64,000 nt of DNA from Sulfuritalea sp. (GTDB lineage: Bacteria > Pseudomonadota > Gammaproteobacteria > Burkholderiales > Rhodocyclaceae), in the NCBI GenBank assembly GCA_016708585.1, contig JADJFK010000017.1:30392-94391 (forward strand). Reading direction: 5' to 3'. The stretch's first letter is position 1. Each line of letters begins with the position of its first letter. The translations under genes were made by a program, and so were the position numbers. The notes under the pieces are model-generated. The model made no database searches and was not told the origin of the DNA. It worked only from the letters and a program-made list of their open reading frames with translations. Below are positions 38,284-48,720 of the stretch, piece by piece.

Positions 38284-38326
38284 TCCTTACGATCTGCATT
38301 ATAGTAAGGCGATTGCCTGCTGGCAA
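38284..38326 (-). promoter_or_regulatory. Promoter and operator dyads of the toxin-antitoxin pair
   Basis: On the minus strand TTGCCA (38321-38326) and a perfect TATAAT (38298-38303) are 17 bp apart. Overlapping them are the inverted repeats TTGCC-AGCA-GGCAA (-35) and CCTTAC/GTAAGG (13-bp spacer over the -10), ideal sites for binding by the AbrB-type antitoxin. Confidence 0.8.
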
Positions 38327-38414
38327 TATGCTGGTGATTGGCGATCTGGACGGCGACTATCCGCCGACATTCCTGACTGCCCACTCCGACCCGCAACCAC
38401 CCGCAACCGCCAAT

Positions 38415-38439
38415 CGCCGTCCCGCCAACACCGACTTTT
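38415..38439 (-). repeat. Dispersed repeat copy j
   Basis: Minus strand AAAAGTCGGTGTTGGCG then GGACGGCG, two substitutions in the GGCGCT core. It abuts the right copy of the 57-bp direct repeat, just beyond the acetoacetyl-CoA synthetase stop. Confidence 0.75.
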
Positions 38440-38444
38440 TCAGG

Positions 38445-40442
<1,998 letters not shown>

Positions 40443-40466
40443 GGTGGTTTCCTGTTTTCGGCGGGA

Positions 40467-40880
40467 CTAAAGGCAGCTTGCGCGCAAGCTGTCGGGCAAT
40501 GCAATCGACTTGCCCGTCGCGTTGTCGATCCAGACCAGCTTGGCCGCGCCCTCGGCATAGATGCGGTCCTCGCCGACCAGGCGCAATTCGTAATACGTCG
40601 GCACGCTGCTGCGCCCCGGATGGCCGCTGAACATGCGGCAGTCGATGGTGCCGGGATAGGTGAAGGGAATCAGGAAGGTGCAACTGGCATTGACGATCAC
40701 CGGGCCCTCCGCCAGCGTCACCGAGGTGGCATAGCCGAAGCTCTCCAGCCATTCGATGCGCGCCTGTTCCATGACGCGGAAATAGACAAGGTTATTGACG
40801 TGGCCCATGGCATCCTGGTCGCCCCAGCGGATCGCCATTTGGCTGTTGAAAATGAGCTTGCGATGGTGTTCCATGGGCAT
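40467..40880 (-). CDS. Acyl-CoA thioesterase (4HBT hotdog fold)
   Basis: 137-aa hotdog thioesterase. The catalytic segment is IRWGDQDAMGHVNNLVYFRV (Asp before GHVNN, residues about 22-27), followed by the family's RIEWLESFGY helix. Acts as a dimer or tetramer on acyl-CoA. Placed between acetoacetyl-CoA synthetase (same strand) and the divergent ETF-QO gene, so fatty- or aromatic-acyl-CoA turnover is plausible; substrate unknown. Confidence 0.9.
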   Translation of the reverse strand: MPMEHHRKLIFNSQMAIRWGDQDAMGHVNNLVYFRVMEQARIEWLESFGYATSVTLAEGPVIVNASCTFLIPFTYPGTIDCRMFSGHPGRSSVPTYYELRLVGEDRIYAEGAAKLVWIDNATGKSIALPDSLRASCL

Positions 40881-40912
40881 GGAGTCATAAGTGTTATAGA
40901 AGACTTCAAGAT

Positions 40913-40918
40913 TATAAT
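40913..40918 (+). promoter_or_regulatory. Candidate -10 box for the ETF-QO gene
   Basis: Perfect TATAAT 32 bp before the ATG at 40950, in an unusually AT-rich divergent spacer (40881-40949). The -35 is not obvious. Confidence 0.5.
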
Positions 40919-40949
40919 CGCGCGATCAAACATATCGATCGAGGTCAGC

Positions 40950-42581
40950 ATGCAGCGCGAAGCCATGGAATTCGATGTCGTCATCGTCGGCGGGGGTCCG
41001 GCCGGACTTGCCGCCGCGATCCGGCTCAAGCAGATCAATGCCGAGCTGGGCGTCTGCCTGATCGAGAAAGGCTCCGAAATCGGCGCCCACATCCTCTCCG
41101 GCGCGGTCATGGATCCGCGCGCCCTGAACGAACTGATGCCCGACTGGCAGGCGCAGGGCGCACCACTGGAAACCGCCGTCACCCGCGACCGCTTCGCCTT
41201 CCTCACGCAGCACGGCTTCGTCGACCTGCCCACCCTGCTCCTGCCCGGCTGCTTTGCGAACCACGGCAACTACGTCATCAGCCTGGGCCAGCTTTGCCGC
41301 TGGCTCGGCGCGCAGGCCGAGGCGCTCGGCGTCGAGGTCTATCCCGGCTTCGCCGGCGCCGAAGTGCTCTACGACGACAAGGGCGCGGTGCGCGGCGTCG
41401 CCACCGGCGACATGGGCCTCACCCGCGAGGGCCAGCCCGGCCCCAACCACCAGCCCGGCATGGAACTGCTGGCCAAATACACCCTGTTCGCCGAAGGCTG
41501 TCGCGGCCACCTGGGCAAGCAGGTCGAGGCGAAGTTCGACCTGCGCGCCGAGTCCGACCCGCAGACCTACGCGCTGGGCGTCAAGGAACTCTGGGAAGTC
41601 GATCCCGAGCACTTCGAGAAGGGCCTGGTGATGCACACCTTCGGCTGGCCGATGAAGTCCGACACCTACGGCGGCGGCTTCATCTACCACTTCGGCGAGA
41701 ACCTGGTCTCGGTAGGCCTGGTGACCGGGCTGGGCTACAAGAACCCCTTCCTCTCGCCTTTCGAGGAAATGCAGCGCCTGAAGACCCACCCGCAGATCGC
41801 CCCCCTGTTCAAGGGCGGCAAGCGCCTGGCCTACGGCGCCCGGGCGCTGGCCGCGGGCGGCCTGCAGTCCCTGCCGAAGCTCGACTTTCCCGGCGGCGCG
41901 CTGATCGGCGACGACGCCGGCATGCTGGTCGCCTCGCGCATCAAGGGCAGCCACGCCGCGATCAAGAGCGGCATGCTGGCGGCGGAAGCCGCCGCCGCGG
42001 CACTCGCCGCGGGCCGGGCCAACGACGTGCTGAGCGACTACCCGGAAGCTTTTCGCGAGTCATGGCTGTACGAGGAACTCCATACCGCGAGGAACTTCAA
42101 GCCGTGGATGGCGAAAGGCCTGTGGACCGGCACGCTGATGTTCGGCATCGACCAGGTCCTCTTGCGCGGCAAGGCGCCGTGGACCCTGCACAACACGGCC
42201 GACCACCTGAAGCTGAAGCCCGCCGCCGAATGCACGCCGATCGCCTACGAGAAGCCCGACGGGGTGCTGACCTTCGACCGGCTTTCCTCGGTGTTCCTCT
42301 CGAACACCAACCACGAGGAAGACCAGCCCTGCCATTTGCAGTTAAAGGATGCGGCGGTGCCGATCGCGACCAACCTGGCGCTCTACGATGCGCCCGAGCA
42401 GCGCTACTGCCCGGCCGGGGTGTATGAGATCGTGCGCGACGAAAGCGGCGAGAATCCGCGCCTGCAGATCAACGCGCAGAACTGCGTGCATTGCAAGACC
42501 TGCGACATCAAGGACCCGACGCAGAACATCAACTGGGTGGTGCCGCAGGGCGGCGAGGGGCCGATCTACACGCAGATGTAG
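40950..42581 (+). CDS. Electron transfer flavoprotein-ubiquinone oxidoreductase
   Basis: Membrane-bound ETF-QO passes electrons from reduced ETF to ubiquinone. The 543-aa product has FAD motif FDVVIVGGGPAGLAAAIRL, the GAHILSGAVMDPRAL segment, and the C-terminal [4Fe-4S] cysteines in CPAGVYEIVRDESGENPRL and QNCVHCKTCDIKDPTQNINW. Start ATG at 40950, after GAGGTCAGC. Completes the beta-oxidation electron route with etfA and etfB located about 1 kb on. Confidence 0.95.
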   Translation: MQREAMEFDVVIVGGGPAGLAAAIRLKQINAELGVCLIEKGSEIGAHILSGAVMDPRALNELMPDWQAQGAPLETAVTRDRFAFLTQHGFVDLPTLLLPGCFANHGNYVISLGQLCRWLGAQAEALGVEVYPGFAGAEVLYDDKGAVRGVATGDMGLTREGQPGPNHQPGMELLAKYTLFAEGCRGHLGKQVEAKFDLRAESDPQTYALGVKELWEVDPEHFEKGLVMHTFGWPMKSDTYGGGFIYHFGENLVSVGLVTGLGYKNPFLSPFEEMQRLKTHPQIAPLFKGGKRLAYGARALAAGGLQSLPKLDFPGGALIGDDAGMLVASRIKGSHAAIKSGMLAAEAAAAALAAGRANDVLSDYPEAFRESWLYEELHTARNFKPWMAKGLWTGTLMFGIDQVLLRGKAPWTLHNTADHLKLKPAAECTPIAYEKPDGVLTFDRLSSVFLSNTNHEEDQPCHLQLKDAAVPIATNLALYDAPEQRYCPAGVYEIVRDESGENPRLQINAQNCVHCKTCDIKDPTQNINWVVPQGGEGPIYTQM

Positions 42582-42589
42582 TCACCGTG

Positions 42590-42615
42590 AAAAGTCGGCG
42601 CTGACGTTACGGCGA
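42590..42615 (+). repeat. Dispersed repeat copy e
   Basis: AAAAGTCGGCGCTGACG then TTACGGCGACG. It lies 9 nt after the ETF-QO stop codon, intergenic. Preceded by GTG, as in the copy at 58211 (CGGTGAAAAGTC). Confidence 0.8.
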
Positions 42616-42695
42616 CGAGGCTGGCGCCGGCAGGTCCGGGGCGGAGGAATGTGAAACCCTGACGCAGCCACGGGCCTGCCGGCGCCGGCCGGGTT

Positions 42696-42718
42696 GAAAG
42701 TCGGCGTCTGCGGCACGG
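42696..42718 (+). repeat. Degenerate dispersed repeat copy p
   Basis: GAAAGTCGGCGTCTGCGGCA then CGG, 80 nt beyond copy e, before the CbiM-like stop. Shares the AAAGTCGGCG head only. Confidence 0.5.
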
Positions 42719-42740
42719 GTGCTCGCCGCCAGACTCCGGC

Positions 42741-43418
42741 TTATTTGTTCAGCAGGTAGCGCCGGTCGTCGAAGCTGCCCACCCAGTGCGGCACATAGAC
42801 CACCATCAGCGTGATCAGTGCGCCGTTGAGCCAGGCTTCGGCGAAGCCGAGCAGCAAATAATAAGGCAGGTAGTCGTCGAGCAAGGTCGACGCCGGATAC
42901 ACGGCGGCCGACCACAGCAGCGCGCAGGCCAGCAGGCCGGTCGCCAGTACCGTCAGCGCCGCGCCGAAAAAGGCCGCGACGAAGACATAGACGAAGAAAT
43001 TTTCCGGCAGGAGGCGCTCGGCCGCGCGCCGGATGCCGTCCGCCAGCAGCACCGGGAATACCGCCAGCACCAGCGCGTTGAGGCCATAGGCCAGCCAGCC
43101 GTCCTGTCCCTGCAACTGGCCGTTGAGGGTGACCCCGGCGAGCACCAGCGAAAAGCCGATGATCGCCAGCTGCCGGCCGAACATCAGCGCGAACATCGTG
43201 GCGCCGAGAAAGTGCAGGTTGAGCCCCGGCTTGACGCCGGCCTTCATGCTCCAGACCAGCACCAGCAGCACGATGGTGCCGAGCCAGACATTCAATTGCA
43301 CGGAATCGGCCAGGCGCGTCCATGGCGCGGTGCGCAGACACCACAGCCATGTCGCCAGCAAGGGCAGGAAGGCCCCGAGCGCCCAGGCCTGCGGAAACAG
43401 GGCGTCGGGGAAGTTCAC
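42741..43418 (-). CDS. CbiM-like energy-coupling factor permease
   Basis: Polytopic membrane protein of 225 aa; the CbiM family provides the membrane component of metal (Co/Ni) ECF transporters, and stand-alone members occur in proteobacteria. The diagnostic block is KPGLNLHFLGATMFALMFGR, with about six hydrophobic segments. It lies 4 nt downstream of etfA on the same strand and could be read through. No ATPase or CbiQ gene is nearby, so transport function is inferred only. Confidence 0.75.
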   Translation of the reverse strand: MNFPDALFPQAWALGAFLPLLATWLWCLRTAPWTRLADSVQLNVWLGTIVLLVLVWSMKAGVKPGLNLHFLGATMFALMFGRQLAIIGFSLVLAGVTLNGQLQGQDGWLAYGLNALVLAVFPVLLADGIRRAAERLLPENFFVYVFVAAFFGAALTVLATGLLACALLWSAAVYPASTLLDDYLPYYLLLGFAEAWLNGALITLMVVYVPHWVGSFDDRRYLLNK

Positions 43419-43422
43419 GCGG

Positions 43423-44367
43423 CTAAACCGCCGCCGTCAGTTCCGGTACGGCCGCGAACAAATCGGCGACGAGGCCGTAGTCGGCCACCTGGAAGATCGG
43501 CGCGTCCGGGTCCTTGTTGATCGCCACGATCACCTTGGAATCCTTCATGCCGGCCAGGTGCTGGATCGCGCCCGAGATGCCGACCGCGATGTACAGCTGC
43601 GGCGCAACGATCTTGCCGGTCTGGCCGACCTGGTAGTCATTGGGCACGAACCCGGCATCGACCGCGGCACGCGAGGCGCCCAGAGCGGCGCCGAGCTTGT
43701 CGGCCAGCGGCTCCAGCAGTTTGTGGTAGTTCTCGCCGTTGCCCATGCCGCGCCCGCCGGAGACGATGATCTTGGCGGCACCCAGTTCCGGCCGCGCCGA
43801 CTTGGTCAGTTCGCGCCCCAGCAGCTTGGCCTGGCCCAGGTCGGGACCCGCCGCCAGCGCCTCGACGGCGGCACTGCCGCCCGAGTTCGCCGCGGCATCG
43901 AAGCCGGTGGTGCGCACCGTGATGACCTTGGTCGCATCATTGGACTTGACCGTCGCCAGCGCATTGCCGGCGTAGATCGGGCGGACGAAGGTATCGGCGT
44001 CGACCACCGAGATGATTTCCGAGATTTGCGCCACGTCGAGCAGCGCCGCCACGCGCGGCAGCGTGTTCTTGCCGTTGCTGGTGGCCGGGGCGATGATGTG
44101 GCTGTAGCCGGAAGCCGGGTTGGCAACTGCGGCGACGATCAGCGCGGCGAGGTTCTCCGCGGTCTGGTCGCCGTAATGGGCGGCATCGGCCACCTTGACC
44201 TTGCTCACGCCCGCGACCTTGGCGGCCTGCTCGGCGACGGAACCGCAGTTGGCGCCGGCGACCAGGAGGTGGATCTCGCCACCGATCTTCGCGGCGGCGG
44301 TGACGGCATTCAGGGTCGCGGCCTTGAGGACGGCGTTGTCGTGTTCTGCGATGACGAGTAGTGCCAT
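43423..44367 (-). CDS. etfA: Electron transfer flavoprotein alpha subunit
   Basis: 314-aa subunit binding the FAD of ETF. The C-terminal FAD domain is clear: VSGGRGMGNGENYHKLLEPL, AAVDAGFVPNDYQVGQTGKI and QLYIAVGISGAIQHLAGMKD with DPDAPIFQVADYG. The N-terminal domain holds MALLVIAEHDNAVLKAATLN. The start ATG directly follows the etfB stop. It carries electrons from acyl-CoA dehydrogenases (such as the one at 5868) to ETF-QO. Confidence 0.97.
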   Translation of the reverse strand: MALLVIAEHDNAVLKAATLNAVTAAAKIGGEIHLLVAGANCGSVAEQAAKVAGVSKVKVADAAHYGDQTAENLAALIVAAVANPASGYSHIIAPATSNGKNTLPRVAALLDVAQISEIISVVDADTFVRPIYAGNALATVKSNDATKVITVRTTGFDAAANSGGSAAVEALAAGPDLGQAKLLGRELTKSARPELGAAKIIVSGGRGMGNGENYHKLLEPLADKLGAALGASRAAVDAGFVPNDYQVGQTGKIVAPQLYIAVGISGAIQHLAGMKDSKVIVAINKDPDAPIFQVADYGLVADLFAAVPELTAAV

Positions 44368-45117
44368 TTAGATCACCTTCGCTTCGTTCTTGAGTTTGTC
44401 GACCAGTTGCGCGATGTCGGCGACCTTGATGCCGGCGCTGCGCTTGGGCGGTTCCGTGACGGTGACGGTGGTCAGGCGCGGGGCGGGATCGACACCGAGG
44501 TCGGCCGGTTTGACGATTTCCATCGGCTTCTTCTTGGCCTTCATGATGTTGGGCAGCGTGGCGTAACGCGGTTCGTTGAGGCGCAAGTCGGTAGTGACGA
44601 TGGCCGGCAGGCTGATTTCCAGGGTTTCCAGGCCGCCATCGACTTCGCGCGTCACCGTAAGCTTGCCCTCGCCGGTCTCGACCTTCGAGGCGAAGGTGGC
44701 CTGCGACCAGCCCAGCAGCGCCGCCAGCATCTGGCCGGTCTGGTTGGCGTCGTCATCGATCGCCTGCTTGCCGAGGATGATCAGTTGCGGCGCTTCCTTC
44801 TTCGCCACGGCGGCCAGGAGCTTGGCCACGGCCAGCGGCTGCAGCTCGACATCGGTTTCGACGAGTATTGCCCGGTCGGCACCGATGGCCATCGCGGTGC
44901 GCAGGGTTTCCTGGCAGGCGGTGAGGCCGCAGGAGACGGCGACGACTTCGGTCGCCTTGCCGGCTTCCTTGAGCCGCATGGCTTCTTCGACGGCGATTTC
45001 GTCGAAGGGATTCATGGACATTTTCACATTCGCCAGATCGACACCAGTGCCGTCTGCCTTGACGCGAACCTTGACGTTGTAGTCAATCACGCGCTTGACC
45101 GGGACGAGGATTTTCAA
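44368..45117 (-). CDS. etfB: Electron transfer flavoprotein beta subunit
   Basis: 249-aa AMP-binding beta subunit of ETF: MKILVPVKRVIDYNVKVRVK, NPFDEIAVEEAMRLKEAGKA and the signature DLRLNEPRYATLPNIMKAKK near residue 195. It heads the etfB-etfA-cbiM-like operon. Divergent from a TetR regulator gene whose product is a candidate controller. Confidence 0.97.
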   Translation of the reverse strand: MKILVPVKRVIDYNVKVRVKADGTGVDLANVKMSMNPFDEIAVEEAMRLKEAGKATEVVAVSCGLTACQETLRTAMAIGADRAILVETDVELQPLAVAKLLAAVAKKEAPQLIILGKQAIDDDANQTGQMLAALLGWSQATFASKVETGEGKLTVTREVDGGLETLEISLPAIVTTDLRLNEPRYATLPNIMKAKKKPMEIVKPADLGVDPAPRLTTVTVTEPPKRSAGIKVADIAQLVDKLKNEAKVI

Positions 45118-45245
45118 GCGGGTCTCCTTTGTTTTGAATGGGCTGACAACGGAATATCAGTGAAGGCAGCGCCGGCATGATCGACGCCAATGCGCAGCGG
45201 CCGAAACAGGAGGCACATTCTAACGACAAAACGGGCCAAACAGAA

Positions 45246-45261
45246 CATACGCATCGGTATG
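45246..45261. promoter_or_regulatory. Possible TetR operator
   Basis: Inverted repeat CATAC-GCATCG-GTATG in the spacer between divergent etfB and the TetR-type gene, followed by a looser GTATGGAATGTGCGATAC. Suggestive only. Confidence 0.35.
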
Positions 45262-45282
45262 GAATGTGCGATACTGGCCGGC

Positions 45283-45900
45283 ATGGAAAAGAAGTCCGGA
45301 AAACCAGTCCGCACCATGCTCGATCGCGACGCATGGATCAAGGCCGCGGTCGCCGTCCTGGCCGAGCACGGCGCGGACGGCCTGCGCGTGGAAGTCCTGG
45401 CCAAGCGCCTGGGCGTCACCAAGGGCAGCTTCTACTGGCATTTCAAGGACCGGCGCGACCTGCTGGACGAGGTGCTGGCACTCTGGAAGGACGGCCGCAT
45501 CCGCGACATCCGCAAGCAGACGCAGGCCGAACCCGGCGGCGAAGTCGCGGCCCTGCTCCACACCATCGAGGTCTATTCCTCGGCGCGCAACCGCAAGGGC
45601 ATCGCCATCGAAGCCGCGGTGCGGGACTGGGCGCGGCGCGATGCGCAGGCCGTCGCCGCGGTGGATGAAGTCGACGCCGAACGCCTCGCCTGCGCCTGCC
45701 GGCTGTTTCTCGCCTGCGGCCTCGACAGGCACGAGGCCGAGGCCCGCAGCGTCCTGCTCTATGCGTATGTCTTCGGTGCCAGCATGATGCGCTTCGGCGC
45801 CTTCACCAGCGACGTCGCCAGCCTGAAAGCCTGGATCGCCGGCCTGATCGCCCCGCAGCTGCAGCGCAGCGCGCCGGTGGCGCCGGGCGACGCCACCTGA
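45283..45900 (+). CDS. TetR-family transcriptional regulator
   Basis: 205-aa repressor with an N-terminal helix-turn-helix, LRVEVLAKRLGVTKGSFYWH FKDRRDLLDEVL, and a variable ligand domain. The ATG at 45283 (MEKKSGKPVRTMLDRDAWIK) is the likeliest start, though one at 45259 is in frame. It is transcribed away from etfBA and may control it in response to an acyl-CoA (inference by position). Confidence 0.9.
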   Translation: MEKKSGKPVRTMLDRDAWIKAAVAVLAEHGADGLRVEVLAKRLGVTKGSFYWHFKDRRDLLDEVLALWKDGRIRDIRKQTQAEPGGEVAALLHTIEVYSSARNRKGIAIEAAVRDWARRDAQAVAAVDEVDAERLACACRLFLACGLDRHEAEARSVLLYAYVFGASMMRFGAFTSDVASLKAWIAGLIAPQLQRSAPVAPGDAT

Positions 45901-45949
45901 GGATCGCCCGGCCGGCGGGGACCGGAAACCCGACGCCGCAGCGCCGGAC

Positions 45950-46492
45950 TCAGCGCAGGTAATTGCGGCTGATCTCGCGGAACAGGTCGGAATTCGCCTT
46001 GCGCAGCCATTCGAAAGCCACCATCTCGCGGCTGACGATGGAAGCGCCCGCCTCGCGCATGCGCGCCAGCGCCAGCGCCTTGTCCGTGTCGCGGCGCGAG
46101 CCGACGGCCTCCTCGACGACGAACACCTGGCGACCGCCGGCAAGCAGCTCCATCACCGTCTGCAGCACGCAGACGTGGGTCTCCATGCCGCAGACCACGA
46201 GTTGCGGATGGCTGCCGGCGGCGGCAAAGCCATGACAGCCGCCGGCGACGGCGGAAAAATGCAGCTTGCCGGCGACGCAGCCCGCCGGCAACTCGGCGGC
46301 GATCAGCGGATGGGTCGGACCCAGGCCCTGCGGGTACTGCTCGCAGGCCAGCACGGGGACGTCCATGCGGCGGGCGACGCGAATCAGCCAGACGACCTGG
46401 TCGAGCAGCGCCTGCCAGCCGGAAATCGCCGGCACCAGCTTGCCCTGCACATCCACCACGAGCAGCGCGGATTGTTTCGCATCGATCAGCAT
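45950..46492 (-). CDS. Isochorismatase-family cysteine hydrolase
   Basis: 180-aa cysteine hydrolase: LLVVDVQGKLVPAISGWQAL has the catalytic aspartate, CEQYPQGLGPTHP the loop, GKLHFSAVAG the lysine and GMETHVCVLQTVMELLAGGR the catalytic cysteine. Family members hydrolyse amides such as nicotinamide or ureides; this substrate is unknown. It overlaps the exonuclease gene by 7 nt. Confidence 0.9.
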   Translation of the reverse strand: MLIDAKQSALLVVDVQGKLVPAISGWQALLDQVVWLIRVARRMDVPVLACEQYPQGLGPTHPLIAAELPAGCVAGKLHFSAVAGGCHGFAAAGSHPQLVVCGMETHVCVLQTVMELLAGGRQVFVVEEAVGSRRDTDKALALARMREAGASIVSREMVAFEWLRKANSDLFREISRNYLR

Positions 46493-47280
46493 GAGGCCTC
46501 CCAGGCGGCAATGAATTCCTTCCAGTGCGGCAGGCCGGTGGTGGTCAGCGAAGACTTCACCAGGGCCAGTTCCGTTTCATGTTCGGCGGCTGTCAACAGG
46601 CCGCGCATCATCTGGAAGCGCAGGAACACCAGGAAGGTGTTCACCACGTCGGTTTCGCAGTAGTCGCGGATCTCGGCTATGCGCCCTTCCAGCCAGGCGC
46701 CCCACACCGCCGAACCGTCCATGCCGAGCTTGCCCGGCAGGCCCATCAGGCGCGCCAGCTGGTCGAGCGGCGCGCTGCCACGCGGCTGGTACATGGCCAG
46801 CAGGTCCATCAGGTCGAGATGGCGCGAATGGTAGCGGCTGATGTAGTTGTTCCACTTGAAATCTTTCGAATCGCGGTAATCGCCCTCGCCCATGTCCCAG
46901 TAGCGCGGCGCCGTGACGCCATGGATCAGCCCGCGATAGTGCAGCACCGGCAGGTCGAAGCCGCCGCCGTTCCAGGACACGATCTGCGGCGTGAGCTTCT
47001 CGACGCCGTCGAAGAAGCGCTGGATGATCTCGCCCTCGCCCGACTTCGGCTCGGCCAGCGACCAGACGCGGAAGCCCTCGTTGTTGCGCAAGGCACAGGA
47101 AATCACCACGACCCGTTGCAGGTGCAGCGGCAGGAAATCGCTGCCGTTCCTGGCCCGCTGGCGCTGGAAGGCGAACTCGGCGACCTCGGCATCGGGCAAC
47201 GCGGCCGGCAGTTCGTGCAGCGTGCGCAGGCCGGCGATGTCCGGGATGGTCTCGATGTCGAAGACGAGGACGGGGGTCAT
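46486..47280 (-). CDS. 3'-5' exonuclease, PolB-exo-2 type
   Basis: 264-aa DEDD exonuclease related to the proofreading domain of family B DNA polymerases, but stand-alone. The exo I motif is LVFDIETIPD (residues 4-13), then VSWNGGGFDLPVLHYRGLIH and the exo III motif YCETDVVNTFLVFLRF. The ATG at 47280 (MTPVLVFDIETIPD) is chosen; the frame is open to 47397 but that extension only translates repeat copy f and overlaps the iclR-type gene. Confidence 0.9.
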   Translation of the reverse strand: MTPVLVFDIETIPDIAGLRTLHELPAALPDAEVAEFAFQRQRARNGSDFLPLHLQRVVVISCALRNNEGFRVWSLAEPKSGEGEIIQRFFDGVEKLTPQIVSWNGGGFDLPVLHYRGLIHGVTAPRYWDMGEGDYRDSKDFKWNNYISRYHSRHLDLMDLLAMYQPRGSAPLDQLARLMGLPGKLGMDGSAVWGAWLEGRIAEIRDYCETDVVNTFLVFLRFQMMRGLLTAAEHETELALVKSSLTTTGLPHWKEFIAAWEASC

Positions 47281-47313
47281 GGGCAGGGGTCCCTGGGTTC
47301 CATTGGTGACGCG

Positions 47314-47339
47314 AAAAGTCGGCGCCGGCGATACGGCGA
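47314..47339 (+). repeat. Dispersed repeat copy f
   Basis: AAAAGTCGGCGCCGGCG then ATACGGCGA, identical to copy a (1008-1033) and continuing ATTC. It occupies the short divergent spacer between the exonuclease and IclR-type genes. Confidence 0.9.
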
Positions 47340-47356
47340 TTCTATAATCCGCCACC

Positions 47357-48160
47357 ATGTTAGCCGAAGAAAAAGACGAAGACAGCCGCCAGGGCATACA
47401 GTCGATCGAGGTCGGCGTGCCGCTGCTGCGGGTGCTGGCGGATCACGGCGCGCCGATGATGCTGCGCGACCTGGCCAAGGCGGCCGGCATGCCGGCGGCC
47501 AAGGCCCACCGCTACCTGGTCAGTTTCGTGCGGACCGGACTGGTCACGCAGGACAGCCTGTCGGGCCGCTACGACCTCGGCCATTTCGCGCTCGACCTCG
47601 GCCTCGCCAGCCTCGCCCGGCTCGATGCGGTGCGCGTGGCAACGCCGGTGCTCGACGCGCTGGCCGAGGAAATCGGCGAAACCGTCGCCCTCGCGGTATG
47701 GGGCAACATGGGCCCGACCATCGTGCGCTGGGTCGAATCGCGGCACCCGGTCACCGTCAATCTGCGCACGGGTGCGGTCATGCCGCTGCTGCACTCCGCA
47801 ATCGGCCTGTGCTTCGCCACCTTCTTCGATTCGCCGCTGCTGCGGCGCCGGGTCGACGAAGAACTGCGGATCAACGCCCGCAGCGAAGACCCGCGGGGAC
47901 CCGTCACGCGCGCGCAACTCGACGAGCTGGCCGCCGACTTCCGCAAGCACGGCATGTCACGCGTGGCGGGATCGTTGATTCCGGGCATCAACGCCTTCTC
48001 GGCGCCGGTCTTCGGCCACGACGGCAAGATGGCGCTGGCGATTACCGGCCTCGGCCCCGCCGGCCTCGTGCCGCCGAACTGGAACGGGCCGGTGCCGAAA
48101 GCGATCCGCGCCGCCGCGCTCGACATCTCGCGCCGGCTGGGCTGGCGCGAAGTCCCCTAG
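47357..48160 (+). CDS. IclR-family transcriptional regulator
   Basis: 267-aa regulator. N-terminal winged helix: SIEVGVPLLRVLADHGAPMM and LRDLAKAAGMPAAKAHRYLV SFVRTGLV; the C-terminal GAF-like effector domain starts near residue 90. The start lies 18 nt after repeat copy f, so the repeat sits in the promoter/operator region. IclR proteins often control aromatic or acetate catabolism, but the target is unknown here. Confidence 0.93.
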   Translation: MLAEEKDEDSRQGIQSIEVGVPLLRVLADHGAPMMLRDLAKAAGMPAAKAHRYLVSFVRTGLVTQDSLSGRYDLGHFALDLGLASLARLDAVRVATPVLDALAEEIGETVALAVWGNMGPTIVRWVESRHPVTVNLRTGAVMPLLHSAIGLCFATFFDSPLLRRRVDEELRINARSEDPRGPVTRAQLDELAADFRKHGMSRVAGSLIPGINAFSAPVFGHDGKMALAITGLGPAGLVPPNWNGPVPKAIRAAALDISRRLGWREVP

Positions 48161-48174
48161 CCTCCGGGTTTTCC

Positions 48175-48200
48175 TCGGCGTGTCGCCGGCGCCGACTTTT
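48175..48200 (-). repeat. Dispersed repeat copy g
   Basis: Minus strand AAAAGTCGGCGCCGGCG then ACACGCCGA; 14 nt after the IclR-type stop. Together with copy f, the IclR gene is bracketed by two inverted copies about 860 bp apart. Confidence 0.75.
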
Positions 48201-48246
48201 GCGCGACCGGGCTGCCGCCGGACTTGGCGCGGCTATCCGCCAGCCA

Positions 48247-48708
48247 TCAATACGGCGGATTGACCACCACGAATGTGGATCCCCCCTGGTACTGATACCA
48301 GAGGGTGCCGCACTGCTGATAGTCCATGCCGCCGTAGTAGACCGGGACGCACTCTGCCGGCAGGACGTTCACCGTCGATCCGACCGCGGCGGCAGACGCG
48401 CCGATCACGGCGCCGACGACCACCGCGGCCGCGACCGGATGATCCCAGTTGCGGTGGTTTTGATCGACACTGACATTGACGTTCCTGTTCACATTTACGT
48501 TATTGACGCTGGTGCTGCGCACATCCCGGGTGCCGACATCGGCCCTGCTGTGATTGGGCTGCACGCTCGGCCGGGCAGCGGCGCCGGCTCGAGCGCCGCC
48601 ACCGCCGCCACCACCCCGCGCGGCTTCCGCCAGCGGGGCCAGGACCAGGCTGGCCAGAACGAGGGAGACCAGGGGGAACAGAAACAATTTGCCGGATGAG
48701 CTTTTCAT
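48247..48708 (-). CDS. Secreted glycine- and asparagine-rich protein
   Basis: 153 aa with a signal peptide (MKSSSGKLFLFPLVSLVLAS to APLAEA), then GGGGGGGARAGAAARP, a VNNVNVNRNVNVSVDQ segment, a hydrophobic AAAVVVGAVIGASAAAVG stretch, and a C-terminal part with two cysteines (LPAECVPVYYGGMDYQQCGT) that could form a disulfide. This pattern is known from small periplasmic/surface proteins of unknown function. It follows the DUF2092 gene by 12 nt and likely shares its operon. Confidence 0.75.
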   Translation of the reverse strand: MKSSSGKLFLFPLVSLVLASLVLAPLAEAARGGGGGGGARAGAAARPSVQPNHSRADVGTRDVRSTSVNNVNVNRNVNVSVDQNHRNWDHPVAAAVVVGAVIGASAAAVGSTVNVLPAECVPVYYGGMDYQQCGTLWYQYQGGSTFVVVNPPY

Positions 48709-48720
48709 GTCGTCGCTCCT

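Noticed and set aside
46486..47397. Longer exonuclease reading including VSPAPTF
   Set aside because: MTPVLVFDIETIPD at 47280 is the family start; the upstream part only translates repeat copy f and overlaps the divergent iclR-type gene.
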